Assembly: GCA_963575745.1 (NCBI GenBank)
Contig: CAUYUJ010001370.1
Coordinates: 340,001-404,000, forward strand
DNA from: Prorocentrum cordatum
Taxonomy: Eukaryota; Sar; Dinophyceae; Prorocentrales; Prorocentraceae
Direction of reading: 5' to 3'
Length of the DNA stretch: 64,000 bases
This document shows positions 31,786 to 42,234 of the stretch, piece by piece (the stretch's first letter is position 1; each line of letters begins with the position of its first letter). The translations under genes and the position numbers were made by a program. The notes beneath the pieces are model-generated. The model was not told the DNA's origin and ran no database searches. It saw nothing but the letters and a program-made list of their open reading frames with translations.

Positions 31786-33478
31786 CGCCCGCGTCGTGAC
31801 GATGGACTCAAGCTTCTTCAGGAGCTTCGCGGGGGGGGTTCCCGCCCCCGCGGCCTTGATGACTTCGGCCCAGGCAGCGCGCAGCTTCGTCGGGTACTGG
31901 CCGGCGTAGCGCGTGCGTCGAAGTCCGCGTTGACCAACCCGGAACCCGAGGGTGCTCAACTCCTCCGGGAGGGCCTTGGCCAAGGAGGGGGCCCCGCTGG
32001 GGGCGCGTCCTCCTCCCTGCAGATGCGGGGGGGACCGGTGCGAGATCTTGGCCACGAAGTTGCTGGCCTGGTCGCGCCCGTAGTAGAGAGCCATTGCGCC
32101 CTCCGGGAGGTTTTCGAAGGCTTTCCCGGTGCGTGGCTCGACGCGGCTCCAATGGAAGTTCGCGGGCCCCAGCTTGCCAACAAGGTCGTTCAGAGGGCGC
32201 AGCAGCTCGGGCCCGAGCTGCGGGGCCTCCAGGGCTTTGGCGTCCACGGCGAGACCTTGGGCATGCACGCCCGCTAGGGCCAGCCGATTGGTCAAGCTCA
32301 GGATGTCCTTCTGCTCGGAAGGGCTGAGGGTGGGCCCGGAGGAGATGTAGTGGTCGATCTGGGTCTGGGTCAGGTCGTAGGGGAGAGGCCCCTCCAGGGC
32401 GACGTGCTCGCGCTGATTGGTGCAGCGCCTCGCCAGAGAAAGCGCCCAGGGATAGAGGCCTTTTGAGACCATCCAGAACGTCAGCTTGCGGTGTCGCTTC
32501 GCGGGCTCCTCCGGGGGCCCGAGGCCCCATTCGCACATGGCGTCGGATATGATTATGGCCCCTGTGCGCTTCTGCAGCTGCTTAATTCTGGCCCGGTCCC
32601 AGATCTTCGGATAGCGCCAGTCGCTGGCCGTGTTCTCAAGCATCCACTCCCGATCGTTGGCGTCGAGGCGCTCGCAGAGGTCGGCGGCGAAATCCGTCAT
32701 GATGTTGCTCTCGATCTCCGCCTGGACGGTCCCGTCGCCGTCTGGGTGCTCGAACGTGCGAGTCCCGCCATTCTTGAGGCACCAGGCCGAGTGGGTCGTA
32801 CACGGTGGGGCCAGCTGGTAAACGTTCGCTTCATCGGGCCCTGGTGCGACTCCAGCATCGAGAAGGAGCCGTTCTCGCACCTGTGGGTCGAGGATATTAT
32901 GCTCGTCTTGTGGCCCGGTCTGGGCCAGTGGGTCCTTGAAGTACTCGACGGACGGGGCTGTCTGGAGCCCAGCGTCTCGCATCGCCTTCGTCCAGTTCCC
33001 GGTGCCCGCGAAGATCTCGCGGGTGCGAATGCCCCACGCGAAGGCCGGCCTGCGCAGGAGGGGCGCGAGACCGGAGAAGTCTTCCTCCTCGGGCTCCTGA
33101 TTCCCGACGGCGCCTTCGCGTGTCGGGAGCTGCGCCTGTTGCATGCGCTTGCAGTGCATGCAGGGAGGTGGCCGGCTGGGTATCACAGGCCCCGCAACCT
33201 CCTCTGATTCCAGGTGCAGCTCCCAGCCCACCGTGAGTAGCTCCCTGACGGGCTTCCCGGCGAGCGCCCAGGTCTTGAGGATCTCTCCAAAGGCCCGGCC
33301 CCGCAGGTTGGATCCCCGACTGGCGATGGTCGGCGGCCGGAGGACCCTCATGTGGCCGCGGTGGATCATGACGTGGACCTCCTTCTCGCTGGTCTGCGTC
33401 GGCAGGACGGAGTCTATCTCGAGCTGGTTCCAGTGGTTGATCTTCCAGACCCTGACGGTGGTCTTGCTGAGGGCTCAG
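31785..33478 (-). CDS. Retroelement methyltransferase-like domain
   Basis: Frame to the end of useful sequence near 31785 (KLLKKLESIVTTRAG). The first ATG is at 33369 but the frame is open and meaningful upstream to about 33478. From that ATG: a C-x2-C pair (PPPCMHCKR, residues 67-75); REIFAGTGNWTKAMRDAGL (118-135), like SAM-binding motif I of C5 cytosine methyltransferases; LAPPCTTHSAW (187-197), like the catalytic PPC loop; WMLENTASDW (242-251), like the EN(V) motif; then KRHRKLTFW (291-299), an R-x-R-like motif VIII. The order matches DNMTs, but spacing and the missing target-recognition region do not, so a DNMT-derived domain is likely and methylation of element DNA is inference. Pro-rich linker follows. 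Confidence 0.55.
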
Positions 33479-36400
33479 TGGAAAAACCGCGATGCACCTG
33501 AAGTCCTTGTCGTGGTGTGGGTGTTGGACGTCGTGGCAATGCATCCTGAGCTCGGCTTCGCGCGGTGAGAAAAAAGGGGGTGCGTCTCCCAGCGCGGCGG
33601 AGGCAGTAGTAGCGCCGTCCCAGAGCTCTCGGCGGAGCTGAGTAGCCAGGGCCTCTACGGCCGGCGCGTCAGGCTCCTTGTCCTCCCACAGCAATGCCGC
33701 CGCGATGTGGGGGACTAGACGCTGCCTGAGCTCTGCGTCCCCTTCCTTGATACCATGTCGGGCGCGCATCTCTTCGTCCGGGTGGAGCTCGTCCTGGAAG
33801 TCGAGGTAGTCCCACTCCTGGTCCTGCACTGTGAGCTTCCCACGCCCCACCCCAGCTTCTTCGTCCCAGGTGGCGCCGCCGATGCTGAGGTCCTGCGTGC
33901 TGCTCCGCCCGGCCTTCGACCCGATTTTGTCGAGGGCTCGTCCTGCTTCTTCGGCAGCCGGCGAGCCTCCCGCTCGGCTGCCTCCTGAGGCTGCCCCAGG
34001 CGCCTCTCCGGCGCTTCCGCCAGCCCTCTTGCTGTCCGCCTCGGCCTTGGCCTGGGCTCGGAGCTGGGCTACCCGCCCGTCGACCGTGGCGGGGTCAACC
34101 TTGGCCCCCGACTTCAGGCCGCCGCGCCGGATGAGCTGAGCCTGCACAGTCCAGTCGAGGCTGCCGAGCCCTTTGATGGCCTCGTGGGAGTGAGCGCAGG
34201 TTCCCGCCGCCTTGGGGCAGCCGGCCCAGGTACAAGCATCCCAGCAGATGACCTTCCCATTCTTGTCGCGGGGGGCGTGCTTGACGGAGCGTCCGATCTC
34301 GCTGGAGGTCAGCGCCTTGCCCGCTGGGTAGGCTCGAGCGGCGGGCCGCTTCTTGGCCGCAGCCTTCTTGACGGCGGCCCCTGCCTTTCCTGCGCCCAGC
34401 CCAGATCCCACAGGTGCCTCCTGGTCGGCTGGGGCGTGCTCGTCGGCTTTCCCGGCCTTGGGGGTCTTCGAGGGGCCAGCATGCAGGTTCTGATGCAGGA
34501 GCCTCTGGAGCCGCCGGGCCTGGCGGGGGACACACACCACCTGGTAGTACCCGTCCGGCGCGTCGAGGTCGTATACGTTTGGGAATGTCAACCACGCACT
34601 CCCAGTCGGCCCCGTAGGAGCGAGGGCGATGGTTTTGATGTCCTCCCTGCGCGGGTTGGTGAGGCCCAGGATGCGACATACTTCCCTCCGCTTCTCCCGA
34701 AGCTGTTCGCACCAGGTCGCGGCGAGCTCCTCCCAGAGGCTGTGCACGTAGTCTGCGGGGAAGGCCAAGTCGTCCTCCTCGTAAGCAAGGCGCAGGGTCT
34801 CCAGGGCCCGGCGCCTCTCCGGCTCGTGCATACGCCCGTAGACCAGCCCGAAAAAGGTGATGGCGTTCTCGGCCTGCCTCACCCACTGGGAGAAGACGAC
34901 CGGGTGCCGGGGGCGCGGCTCGAGCTTGCACGAAGTGGGCATAGTGTAGGCGTCGAACACCTCCGCTTTGCAGTGGGGAACGTCTGCCACGGAAATCGAC
35001 CACTCGGCCAAGTCCTTGTGGTCCCGCCCCCCCCAGCAGAAGGCGGCGATGCCGTGCGCCATCCTGTTCGTCGCCGTGGTGGGCCAGTTCACCGCCTGCA
35101 TCGCGTGCTTAGCGTGCTCGCAGGCGCGCTTGAGACCATGGAACAACTCTCGCCCAGTCAGAGTGCCGCAGACCTCCACATCAAGAGTGTTGCAGCCTCG
35201 GGCCAGGTGCACGTCCAGCTCCTCGGCTCGCCCGATGGCGCCGAGGGTGCCCCGCTGCGCCACCTTCTCTTCCTCGCCAGACCTGCGGAGGCTGTCCACC
35301 GCCTGCAACAGCCGCATGTTGTCCAAGTGTTGTTGCTCCTGGCCGTTCTGGAGAACTTGCGCGTAGGTGGTGATGGCGGCAGAGGGGTCGCTTTCTCCAG
35401 CTCCTGCGGCATACCTTCGGTCGGGCTGCCCTGGGGGTTTGACCAGCCCCCCCTGCCCGTAGGCGCCCCTGCTGGTGAATATTTGCCCGAGGTTCGGGAC
35501 GAGGCCCGGCGTCAAGCCCGGGGGGGTGAGGCGCGTGGCTCCCGGTACACGCACGCCAGGCGGGGTAGCCGGCGGCGGCAGGGGTGGAGCACTCGCTGCT
35601 GCGTCCAGCCCAGGGGGCACCACAGGCTGACTGGGCTCCTGGCTGGTGTCTGGTCGGCGCTCGGCGTCGAGCTTCAGGAGGCCGCTGGCGAGCGGCGGGC
35701 TCACGCCCTCGTCTCTCTCGGTCCGAACGCGCTCTAGCATTCTCTCCCACCGATCAATATGTGTCTGGTACTTGGTTAACTCATCGACTCCGCTGTTGCG
35801 CATGAGGCGCTGGGTGTACTTGATAAGACGCTCCAGGACGACGGTGATGTCCTCGTCGTACCCAGCCGCCACACTCTGCAGCGCGGAAGCGTCGTCTGAC
35901 CCCCCTTCATGGGCTGCAAGGTACAGCCCCAGCATAGCCTCCCCGGTGCTCTCTTCTTCGGGAGCCTTCCCAGAGCTGCGGGAAGAGCGGCGGGGGACGG
36001 AGGAGGCCTGATCGCCTTCCTCGCCCAGGCCCCGCCCAACGCCAAAGGGTGGCTTGGGGGGGCTGCTGCGGTCGAGCCTCGCCCAGTGCTTCTTGAGCTG
36101 CGCGTCCATCCCGTCCGAGATGGGCTGTGGCGCGCCCTGGGCGTCGCCAGGGGTTCCGGCTGGGTGCCGGTACACAAGTAGGTCGCTACGGGCGCGAAGC
36201 TGAGCCCACTGAGGGCGGCTGATCCTCTTGGTCTTCCCGCCCACGGGGACCCCGTTCCAGGGGCGCAGCTTCTCCCACATGACGTTGCTCACGACAGTGC
36301 CGTGCGCGCTGATCCCCATCTCCTCCGCTCCGAGCGGTGGGTGGTGCAAGAGCTCTTCGAGGTAGCCGGCGGGGAGCTTGCCCTGGTCGCTGGCGACAGG

Positions 36401-37345
36401 GGCGTGCTCGATCCCCGCGGTCTTGAGGGTGAAGCAGATGCGTTCGTGGTCCTCCGCGGGGCGGTCCTTGCCGCGCGGCTCCTCCACGTCCACCACGGTC
36501 ATGCTGCCGTCTCCCAATGGTCCTTCCCCGGGCCTCGACTTGCCCAAGATTGCGACCCACTGTGGACCGGCTGCCCACTGCACCCGAACTCGTAGCACTA
36601 GGTTGTCGCTCTGATCGGCTTCTTCGCCCGGGGCAGGGCTAGCGTCCCAGGGGAGAGGTACCTTCGGCGAAAGCGATGCCTCAAACCGAACACTAGCGGG
36701 CGGGCCCCGTGGTGAGGCTGGTGCGTCGCGGGGGGATAGTCCCGATGCTGCCTGCCCACGGTGACTCTCGGGTCCTCGAACTCCAACTGCTGAAGGGGTT
36801 GCTGCGGCGGGGGTGCCCGGCTCGCGCGCCCGCGGGCTGCGGCTGCGGACTACTCGACGCCTCAAGCCTGAGAGGATCCCATGGCCCTGGACTGTTGCAG
36901 CTACCTGCGCCGCTCTGCCCGCCTCTCCGCCCAGGTGAAGGAGACAAAGTGGCACGCCCTCTGCGTTGCCGACCGCCTGGCGGTAGCAGGTCACCTGCGA
37001 GCACTTGTCGCGATACCGTGAGGCCCGGTAGACCTGCGAATGATGAGCGCAGAGATGGGCGAAGGAGTTCCTCCCGTCGCTGGGTGGCGGGAGGTCCGAA
37101 GCCTGCCCGTCCTCGAGGAGCAGGGTGGTTGGCTCGGCCTCCGCGGCGTCGCGGCAACCGTCCGGGGCCAGGGGGCGGGCGCCTCCACGAAGTACGATGC
37201 CCACCCGAACTGCTTCGCATGGTTTGTCCTCGGCCTCCACCTCTGACTCGGATTCCTGATCGAGGACTTCTGCGACATGCGACGGCGGCGTCGCCGGCAG
37301 CAGAAAGAGCAGCCGCATGACAATATACAGTATGTGAACACAATG
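33478..37345 (-). CDS. Retroelement gag-like polyprotein with CCCH zinc finger
   Basis: About 1290 codons of one open frame, continuing the upstream region after a shift near 37340. It starts with a hydrophobic segment (YIVMRLLFLLPATPP), then SQVTCYRQAVGNAEGVPLC, a long acidic/Pro-rich part, an alpha-helical capsid-like part (TGRELFHGLKRACEHAKHAM) and a zinc finger C-x3-C-x4-C-x6-C-x-H-x-H (CWDACTWAGC, CAHSH; near 34180-34265) likely to bind RNA. The open frame extends upstream to 38158, but that portion is an antisense-like shadow of the other gag frame. The ending DKDFRCIAVFPLS joins, after a one-base shift, to TVRVWKINHWNQLEIDS. Confidence 0.55.
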
Positions 37346-37352
37346 ATCTTCC

Positions 37353-38727
37353 AGGTGCCGCGTCCCAGATCGGTGAAGGCCCGCCGGAGCAGGAAGATGC
37401 CGCGGCAGGAGGTGAACTTGGCATGGGAGCCGATGTCCACGATCGCCTCGGAGTCCAGCGCAGCGTATTCTTTGCAATGGACCTCCCCAGGTTGATCCCG
37501 GCAAGCCATGTTGCGGCACAGGTGGATCGAGCGGCCCTCGAGCGTCTCCAGCTTCTGGCGGAGTGCACGTGAGCTGGCCCCTTTCACACTCAGGTAATCC
37601 ACCCAGAGGCCCTTCCGGTCGATCCGCTTGGGCTCCGCAAGGTCGATCTTCAATCGAGCGACATGGTCGTCGATCTTGACCAAGGCCCCACGACCCTTCA
37701 CCTTCTTGCTGTAGTACTCGGTGGTCGTAGCTGGTCCGGTCTCTGGCCCCATCCAGTGGATCTGGGTAAGGGCGGGCGGAGCCGGCGGCAGGTACCTTTC
37801 GGCAGCTGCATCGCCAGGCTCTCGCCGGCGTCACTTGAAGCACCGCGCCAGTAGACCGATCAGCCAGAGGGCGGCAGCGCATGGGGCCAACAGGGTACGA
37901 CAGATATGGGTGAGAATGGCGAGCACCGCAAGGAAGGCCAGGAAGATGAACGTCCACGCCACGGCGGGCCATGCGGCCCCGAAGACCGTCAAGCCCAACT
38001 TCTCGAGGGCGTAGAAGAACCAGCCGCCATCCTTGGTCAGCCAGCCCGTCTCGGCATGGGTTGAGAAGGCGCCCCCGAGGCTGTCCAGCTTCTCGCAGGC
38101 GACTCCGCCCATGCCACTCAGGCGCCAGGCCCAGGTGCCCTCGCTCAGAGGCCTCCATCCCAGCGCCCAGACGCCCCAGCCGCCAACCCAGGACTCCCCG
38201 TCGCGCGGGCCGTCGGTGGGGTGGCTGCTGTTGTCGACTCCTCCAGCGGCGTGGGCGGGAGGCGGGGGCGGCGCTCCCGGCGGCCCGCTGTCGGGCGGCG
38301 CCTGGCGACTGCCTGCAGCCTCACCTCCCTCCTCGTGCTCGTCAATCCCCGCGTCGTACTCGGAGTCATCGTATACGGCACAGTGTACCCGAACGGGGCC
38401 TCGCGGGCCTCGGCCGGGCTGCCCCATCCAGCGCGGGCGACAGCTGTGCTGAGCGGCCCGCGCCAGTCGTAGGCGGTCGCGCTGGTGGCCAGCGCGATCA
38501 GCCCGCGTGTGGGGCCCGCCAGCGCCAGGCGCCAGGCGGCCATCGCACGCGCGCTTCCGGGCGCCCGAGGGGCGCCCAGACCTCCTGAGGTCGGCTCCAG
38601 GGCTTTGAGCCCCGAAGGCTTGAGCGGGAGAGAGGGAGAGAGAGGAGCAAGCAGAGGCAAGGGCAGGGAGAAAGAGGAAACCCAAGCCGACTGGGGAGGG
38701 CGGGGTCCAACCGTTTAGGACAAACAA
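37353..38727 (-). CDS. Retroelement gag-like N-terminal region
   Basis: Frame runs from 38727 to a TGA at 37831-37833, then continues in the same frame (RRREPGDAAAERYLPP, MGPETGPATTTEYYSKK, VDYLSVKGASSRALRQKLE, LCRNMACRDQPGEVHCKEY) to about 37353. A strongly hydrophobic segment (AWTFIFLAFLAVLAILTHI, about 37880-37940) looks like a membrane helix. The next part has paired Cys residues. It is probably the element's structural or accessory protein. The TGA could be a mutation, or the second part could start at its own codon. No homologous family can be named with confidence. Frame changes near 37340. Confidence 0.5.
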
Positions 38728-38730
38728 CTA

Positions 38731-39187
38731 CATCAAGATCGATACACTGAACATTGCACCTTGGCACGTTCCTTGGTGCGTTCCGTGGCGAGTCCACCTG
38801 GCACGTCGCGCGGCGCGTCCCCTGGCACGTCCCGCGGCACGTCCATTGGCACGTTCCGCAGCGCGCCCCCTTGGCACGTCCCGCGGTGCGTGCCCATGGC
38901 ACGTCCCCTGGCACGTCGCCTGGCGCGTCCCTTGGGACGTTCCGCGGCGCGTCTTCCTGGTATGTCACGTCTGTCGATTAGCTCTGGGGCAGCTACCATC
39001 TGCTCAGGCAACTCGAGCTTAAGATCCAGATCAGTTCGGTCAGGGCTCGGTGGCAACGAGGACTCGATCCACAACGCTACATATATATAGAGCACAATCG
39101 CGGCATGGCACATGGCAGTTCAGCACGGCGTAGCACGGCACAGCCGTCGGCACGGTGCATCAGGATCGATACATTCAGCATTGCATT
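38731..39187. repeat. 30-bp imperfect direct repeat pair at the 5' border of the YR element
   Basis: 38731-38760 and 39158-39187 match at 24 of 30 positions (CATCAAGATCGATACA and CATCAGGATCGATACA at their starts). They bracket the GGCACGT minisatellite and an unremarkable 200 bases. Confidence 0.6.
38759..38963 (+). repeat. GGCACGT minisatellite
   Basis: About fourteen imperfect units of 10-20 bases (TTGGCACGTCCC, GGCGCGTCCC, GCGGCGCGT). Immediately upstream (minus-strand 5') of the first gag-like frame, so it may be part of the element's promoter region (inference). Confidence 0.8.
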
Positions 39188-39702
39188 TGCCCGTCGCCCA
39201 GTCAGGTGTCTTTGAAACGATGCCATGTCTTACGCTTCTATATTCCCTTCCGGGTTCGTGGGTCGATCATGTTTTATCAATAGGACACGGTGAATTTTTG
39301 GAAAAGGAAATAAAGACATCGTTAGACCACCTGCGCCCAGAGGGCTGGTGGGAGTAGCGGTATTGGTGCTTTTTGGTCTCCCCCAAAGTGACTTTTGTGC
39401 GGGCTCGCTGTCTCCCGATCGCTGGCCGCGATGCGGCGGTGGCGTCTTGCGTGCTTGGGTTTGGTCCTCCCCAAAAAGCCGCGTACCAAAAATCACTCTT
39501 GCCCAGGGTCGTTCTTGCGTGTAGCCGACTCCCATTCCTCCTTATCCATCATTTCCTTGTCGTTTTTCCTTTATCCTCCGCCCCCTCCTTTTCATCCTCT
39601 TCTTCAGTTCTCCTCTTTCGTGCCCTTTTCATCCTCCTCCTCTCCCCCTCCTCTTCCTCCTCCTCCTCCTCCTCTTTCTATTCCTTTTCTTCTTGCTCCT
39701 TG

Positions 39703-39724
39703 TCCGTCGCCGTTTTGGCTCAAG
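39703..39724 (+). other. Relict dinoflagellate spliced leader
   Basis: 22 bases ending TTTTGGCTCAAG match the dinoflagellate spliced leader at 20 of 22 positions; only positions 6 (A to C) and 10 (A to G) differ. The leader is added by trans-splicing to mRNA 5' ends, so finding it in genomic DNA next to an open frame marks a reverse-transcribed, reinserted mRNA. It is also the best single marker of the host group. Confidence 0.72.
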
Positions 39725-40397
39725 GGGCCTGCTCCTGAACTTCCCAACCTCTCGAGGCGCCTGGTGGCCAGGCACCAAGGGTGGGCCGCGGCCGCGCCCC
39801 CTGGCCCTCGGCGGCCGCTTCCTCTCGGCTCCCGTTTCCTGTGTCCCCCTTCGCCGCGGGGGCGATGCGCCAGGCCATGCCGTGGCCAGGAAGTCTCATG
39901 CTCCAGCCACCCTTGTGGAGAGGTGGCGGGGGCCGCTCCGACTGCCCGCGGTCCCCAGGTACGAGCGCGACCGACACCAACCGGATTGTCGGTTTCAAAG
40001 AAGCTCATCCAGCCTCTCTCGTGCAGTGTAGATTCTCCCACACAGGGATCGGGGCATTACGGACATCAACAACCACATTTCGGGAATCCAGGGTCAGATG
40101 TTGCAAGCTGAGAATAGCACCCAGCGCTTGCAGGCAGCTTATGCAGATTTCGCGAAGCAGACGGTGGATGATTTCGCAAGTAGTCGTTCTATCCAGGGAC
40201 AGGGCTTTCTTCGGGTCATTCAGGATAGCCGCGGGGGTGCTCAGGGTGAGCTGAGGCAGGAGGTGGTGGGGGTCATTGATACGATGAAAAAGGAGCTAGC
40301 GGCGTTGATGGAGGCTCATATTGGAGGCACAAGTGCTCTCTTAGGTGGGATGATGGTCGCCGTCCTGGGAGGCAGGTTCGTCGCTGGGTCGAGCTAG
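39725..40397 (+). pseudogene. Retroposed mRNA relic with coiled-coil ORF
   Basis: The frame that follows the spliced-leader relict is open to a TAG at 40028-40030 and continues in the same frame to a TAG at 40395-40397. The second part (DINNHISGIQGQMLQAEN, LQAAYADFAKQTVDDFASS, VVGVIDTMKKELAALMEAH, GGMMVAVLGGRF) is a clear heptad-type coiled coil with a hydrophobic end. The first part is Arg/Pro-rich. It may derive from a LINE ORF1-like or cellular mRNA. The first TAG could be a CAG mutation. No poly-A remnant was seen. Confidence 0.45.
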
Positions 40398-40828
40398 GTG
40401 GCGTTGGCAGCCCTTCTCGCATGATGGTCCCGGGATTCCGTCGCCCGTTTCTTGAGGCTACCTTTCGCCAGGGTGCCAACCCTATCGTGAACAAGTGCGC
40501 GTTGGTCAGCGACGTCCCGCGCGTCCAGATGGAGGCTTTCAGCTGTTGAATAGAAGGTGTTCTCGATGTCCAAAGGACCCTGGCGGCTTCCACAGACCAC
40601 GCGAGGTGTCTGTATGAGGGGCCGTCTGCATTTCCTGATTCTGAGGGTGGAATGAACCTGGAGCTCCGCGTCCGCCGTGACCCCCCTTCAGACGTCTCGC
40701 AAGTAGTTTTACTATTTCGGGGGCATGAGGCAGACGCGGGCGCAGATCTTGGGGCAGGAGCGCGTCGGATCCATGGGGCTCGGAGGGATGCTTATGTGAC
40801 GAATGTGCCATTCTTGCTCCAGTGGTGA
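40398..40828 (+). pseudogene. Degraded downstream coding remnant
   Basis: Two successive frames look protein-like: SRMMVPGFRRPFLEATFRQG to a TGA near 40548, then EGVLDVQRTLAASTDHARCL to LFRGHEADAGADLGAGARRI, ending at TGA 40826-40828. They probably continue the retroposed ORF after frame damage. Function unknown. Confidence 0.3.
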
Positions 40829-41404
40829 AGATTTCTATCGCTGATCATGGCCCAGCGGCTGGCGGCGTGAACGCGGCAGCGGACAGAGTAGGCGTGGCCG
40901 GGATCGAGGGGGGGGCGCGCGCGCCTTGCTTGCGCGCCCGCTCCGCGGAAATTCGTCCCTTCAGGCGCGCGCAACAGTTTTTTTGATTGAAGGGGGCTCA
41001 ACTGGGCCCCTGTCTCCTGAAAGTAGCGCTTGTTGTAAGTGAATTCGCACAGCGTCGCAATTTTCTCCTCCGCTGGCTGGGGTTGTTCGTGGGGTTTATC
41101 GTCCCTCTACTCCGCTCGCGCGCTGAGCGTGGAACAATCGTGCTCCTTTCGCTTTCATCCCGCCCCTTTCTCGAAAGGCGGGTTGGGCAGGTGTCAGCAC
41201 GCAAAACGAGGTTCCTGAGAGGTGTCAGATTGCATGCTTCAAGGAAACCCATTGTTCCAAGGTCGACTTGGCCATGCCACCGTGGATGCAAATAACTAAC
41301 GCGAAACCAAATCATGACGTTGGAATTCTGTAGTTGAAAGAAGATCCGGCCCACGACGATATGGAGCTCACGACGTTTATTTAATCGCTTCGCTCATTCC
41401 GCCG
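40829..41404. other. Spacer with no gene seen
   Basis: GC-rich patch then mixed sequence. Open frames are short and have no coding bias. No repeat array recognised. Confidence 0.4.
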
Positions 41405-41660
41405 GCCCTGGAGCGCTATTTGGGGCCTCTTGGGGCCGTCTTGGGGGCCTCTTGGGGGCTTTTTGGGAGCGTCTTGGGGCTCCTTGGCGGCGTCTTGGGC
41501 CTCCCCGGGGTCTCTTAGGGGGCTCTTGGGGGCCCCTTGGGGCGGGAGGGGAGGCAGTCGATTGCAGCCACCCCTTCGGGATAGCTTCCCCCCTGGGGAT
41601 CGCCCGGGACCCAGCCGGGACCCAGCCGGGGATCAGCCGGGGTATTTTTCGTCCAGGGGC
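41405..41660 (+). repeat. CTTGGGGGCC minisatellite with GGGACCCAGCC units
   Basis: About twelve units around TCTTGGGGGCCTCTTGGGGG, then three GGGACCCAGCC-type units (41605-41640). The same CTTGGGG motif family recurs at 48060-48310, 49920-50150 and 63390-64000. Confidence 0.8.
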
Positions 41661-42234
41661 CCCCAGGGGCCGCCCCGCGCGCGCGAACTAGAAATATTGT
41701 GAAGTAGCTTCCGCAGATATGAGCACGCCTGTGGCCCGTTGGGCCGGCGAAATTTAAACATTTTTTGCGGCGGCCGCCGATCGCGCCCAGCTCGCAACCC
41801 GCGGATTCCGATAGGCGAAATTCCAACGTTACAAATATGTGTCGCGCTCGCGGTTTCCATCCACGGCCTTCCTGCATGGCCGATTCGAGGGTCCCTTCTC
41901 GACCCGCAGAACTGATTAGTATCGTTGGAATTTCACCATTGTTACTGGTTGCAGATCTGATCGGGAACTGGAACATATACATTACCGGTGGCGGGCTGTT
42001 TTTCAACCCCGGAAATTTTTGACGGTCGGGGACGACGTCGGGTGGTGTGGTGTATATTTTCCTCCTTTTCCAAGGGAAACAACGAAACATGTATACACCA
42101 GGATCCCGTATCCACCAGGATCCGCGTTCTTGTGCGAGTTTTGGTGCGGAACCAGAAACAGCTTCGGTATATACAGTTCGGCTCCCTATATTAAGGTCGC
42201 AGATTTTGTTACTTTGTCTCCATATATGGTTCTT

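Larger units (their letters stand above)
24500..38960 (-). mobile_element. Tyrosine-recombinase (DIRS-like) retroelement with methyltransferase-like modules
   Basis: Gene order on the minus strand from 38727: gag-like region with membrane segments and a CCCH zinc finger, methyltransferase-like domain, linker, reverse transcriptase, RNase H, second methyltransferase-like segment, tyrosine recombinase (stop at 25096). Elements of this kind integrate through a recombinase instead of an integrase and lack ordinary LTRs. Total coding span is about 13.6 kb, far longer than textbook DIRS elements. Frames are long (several of 360-1280 codons) but shift near 37340, 33475, 31780, 30690, 26960 and 26225, with in-frame stops at 37831 (TGA) and 28519 (TAG). 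Exact ends are unknown; 24500 and 38960 are estimates. A GGCACGT minisatellite borders the 5' side. Confidence 0.75.

Noticed and set aside
34184-35737. 517-codon plus-strand frame opposite the gag-like ORF
   Set aside because: Antisense shadow of a GC-rich coding frame; the minus frame carries the zinc finger and capsid-like helices.
37353-38158. First 270 codons of the 1753-codon minus-strand frame
   Set aside because: Arg/Pro/Gly-rich with no pattern; the other minus frame across the same bases has the membrane helix and continuing conserved blocks.
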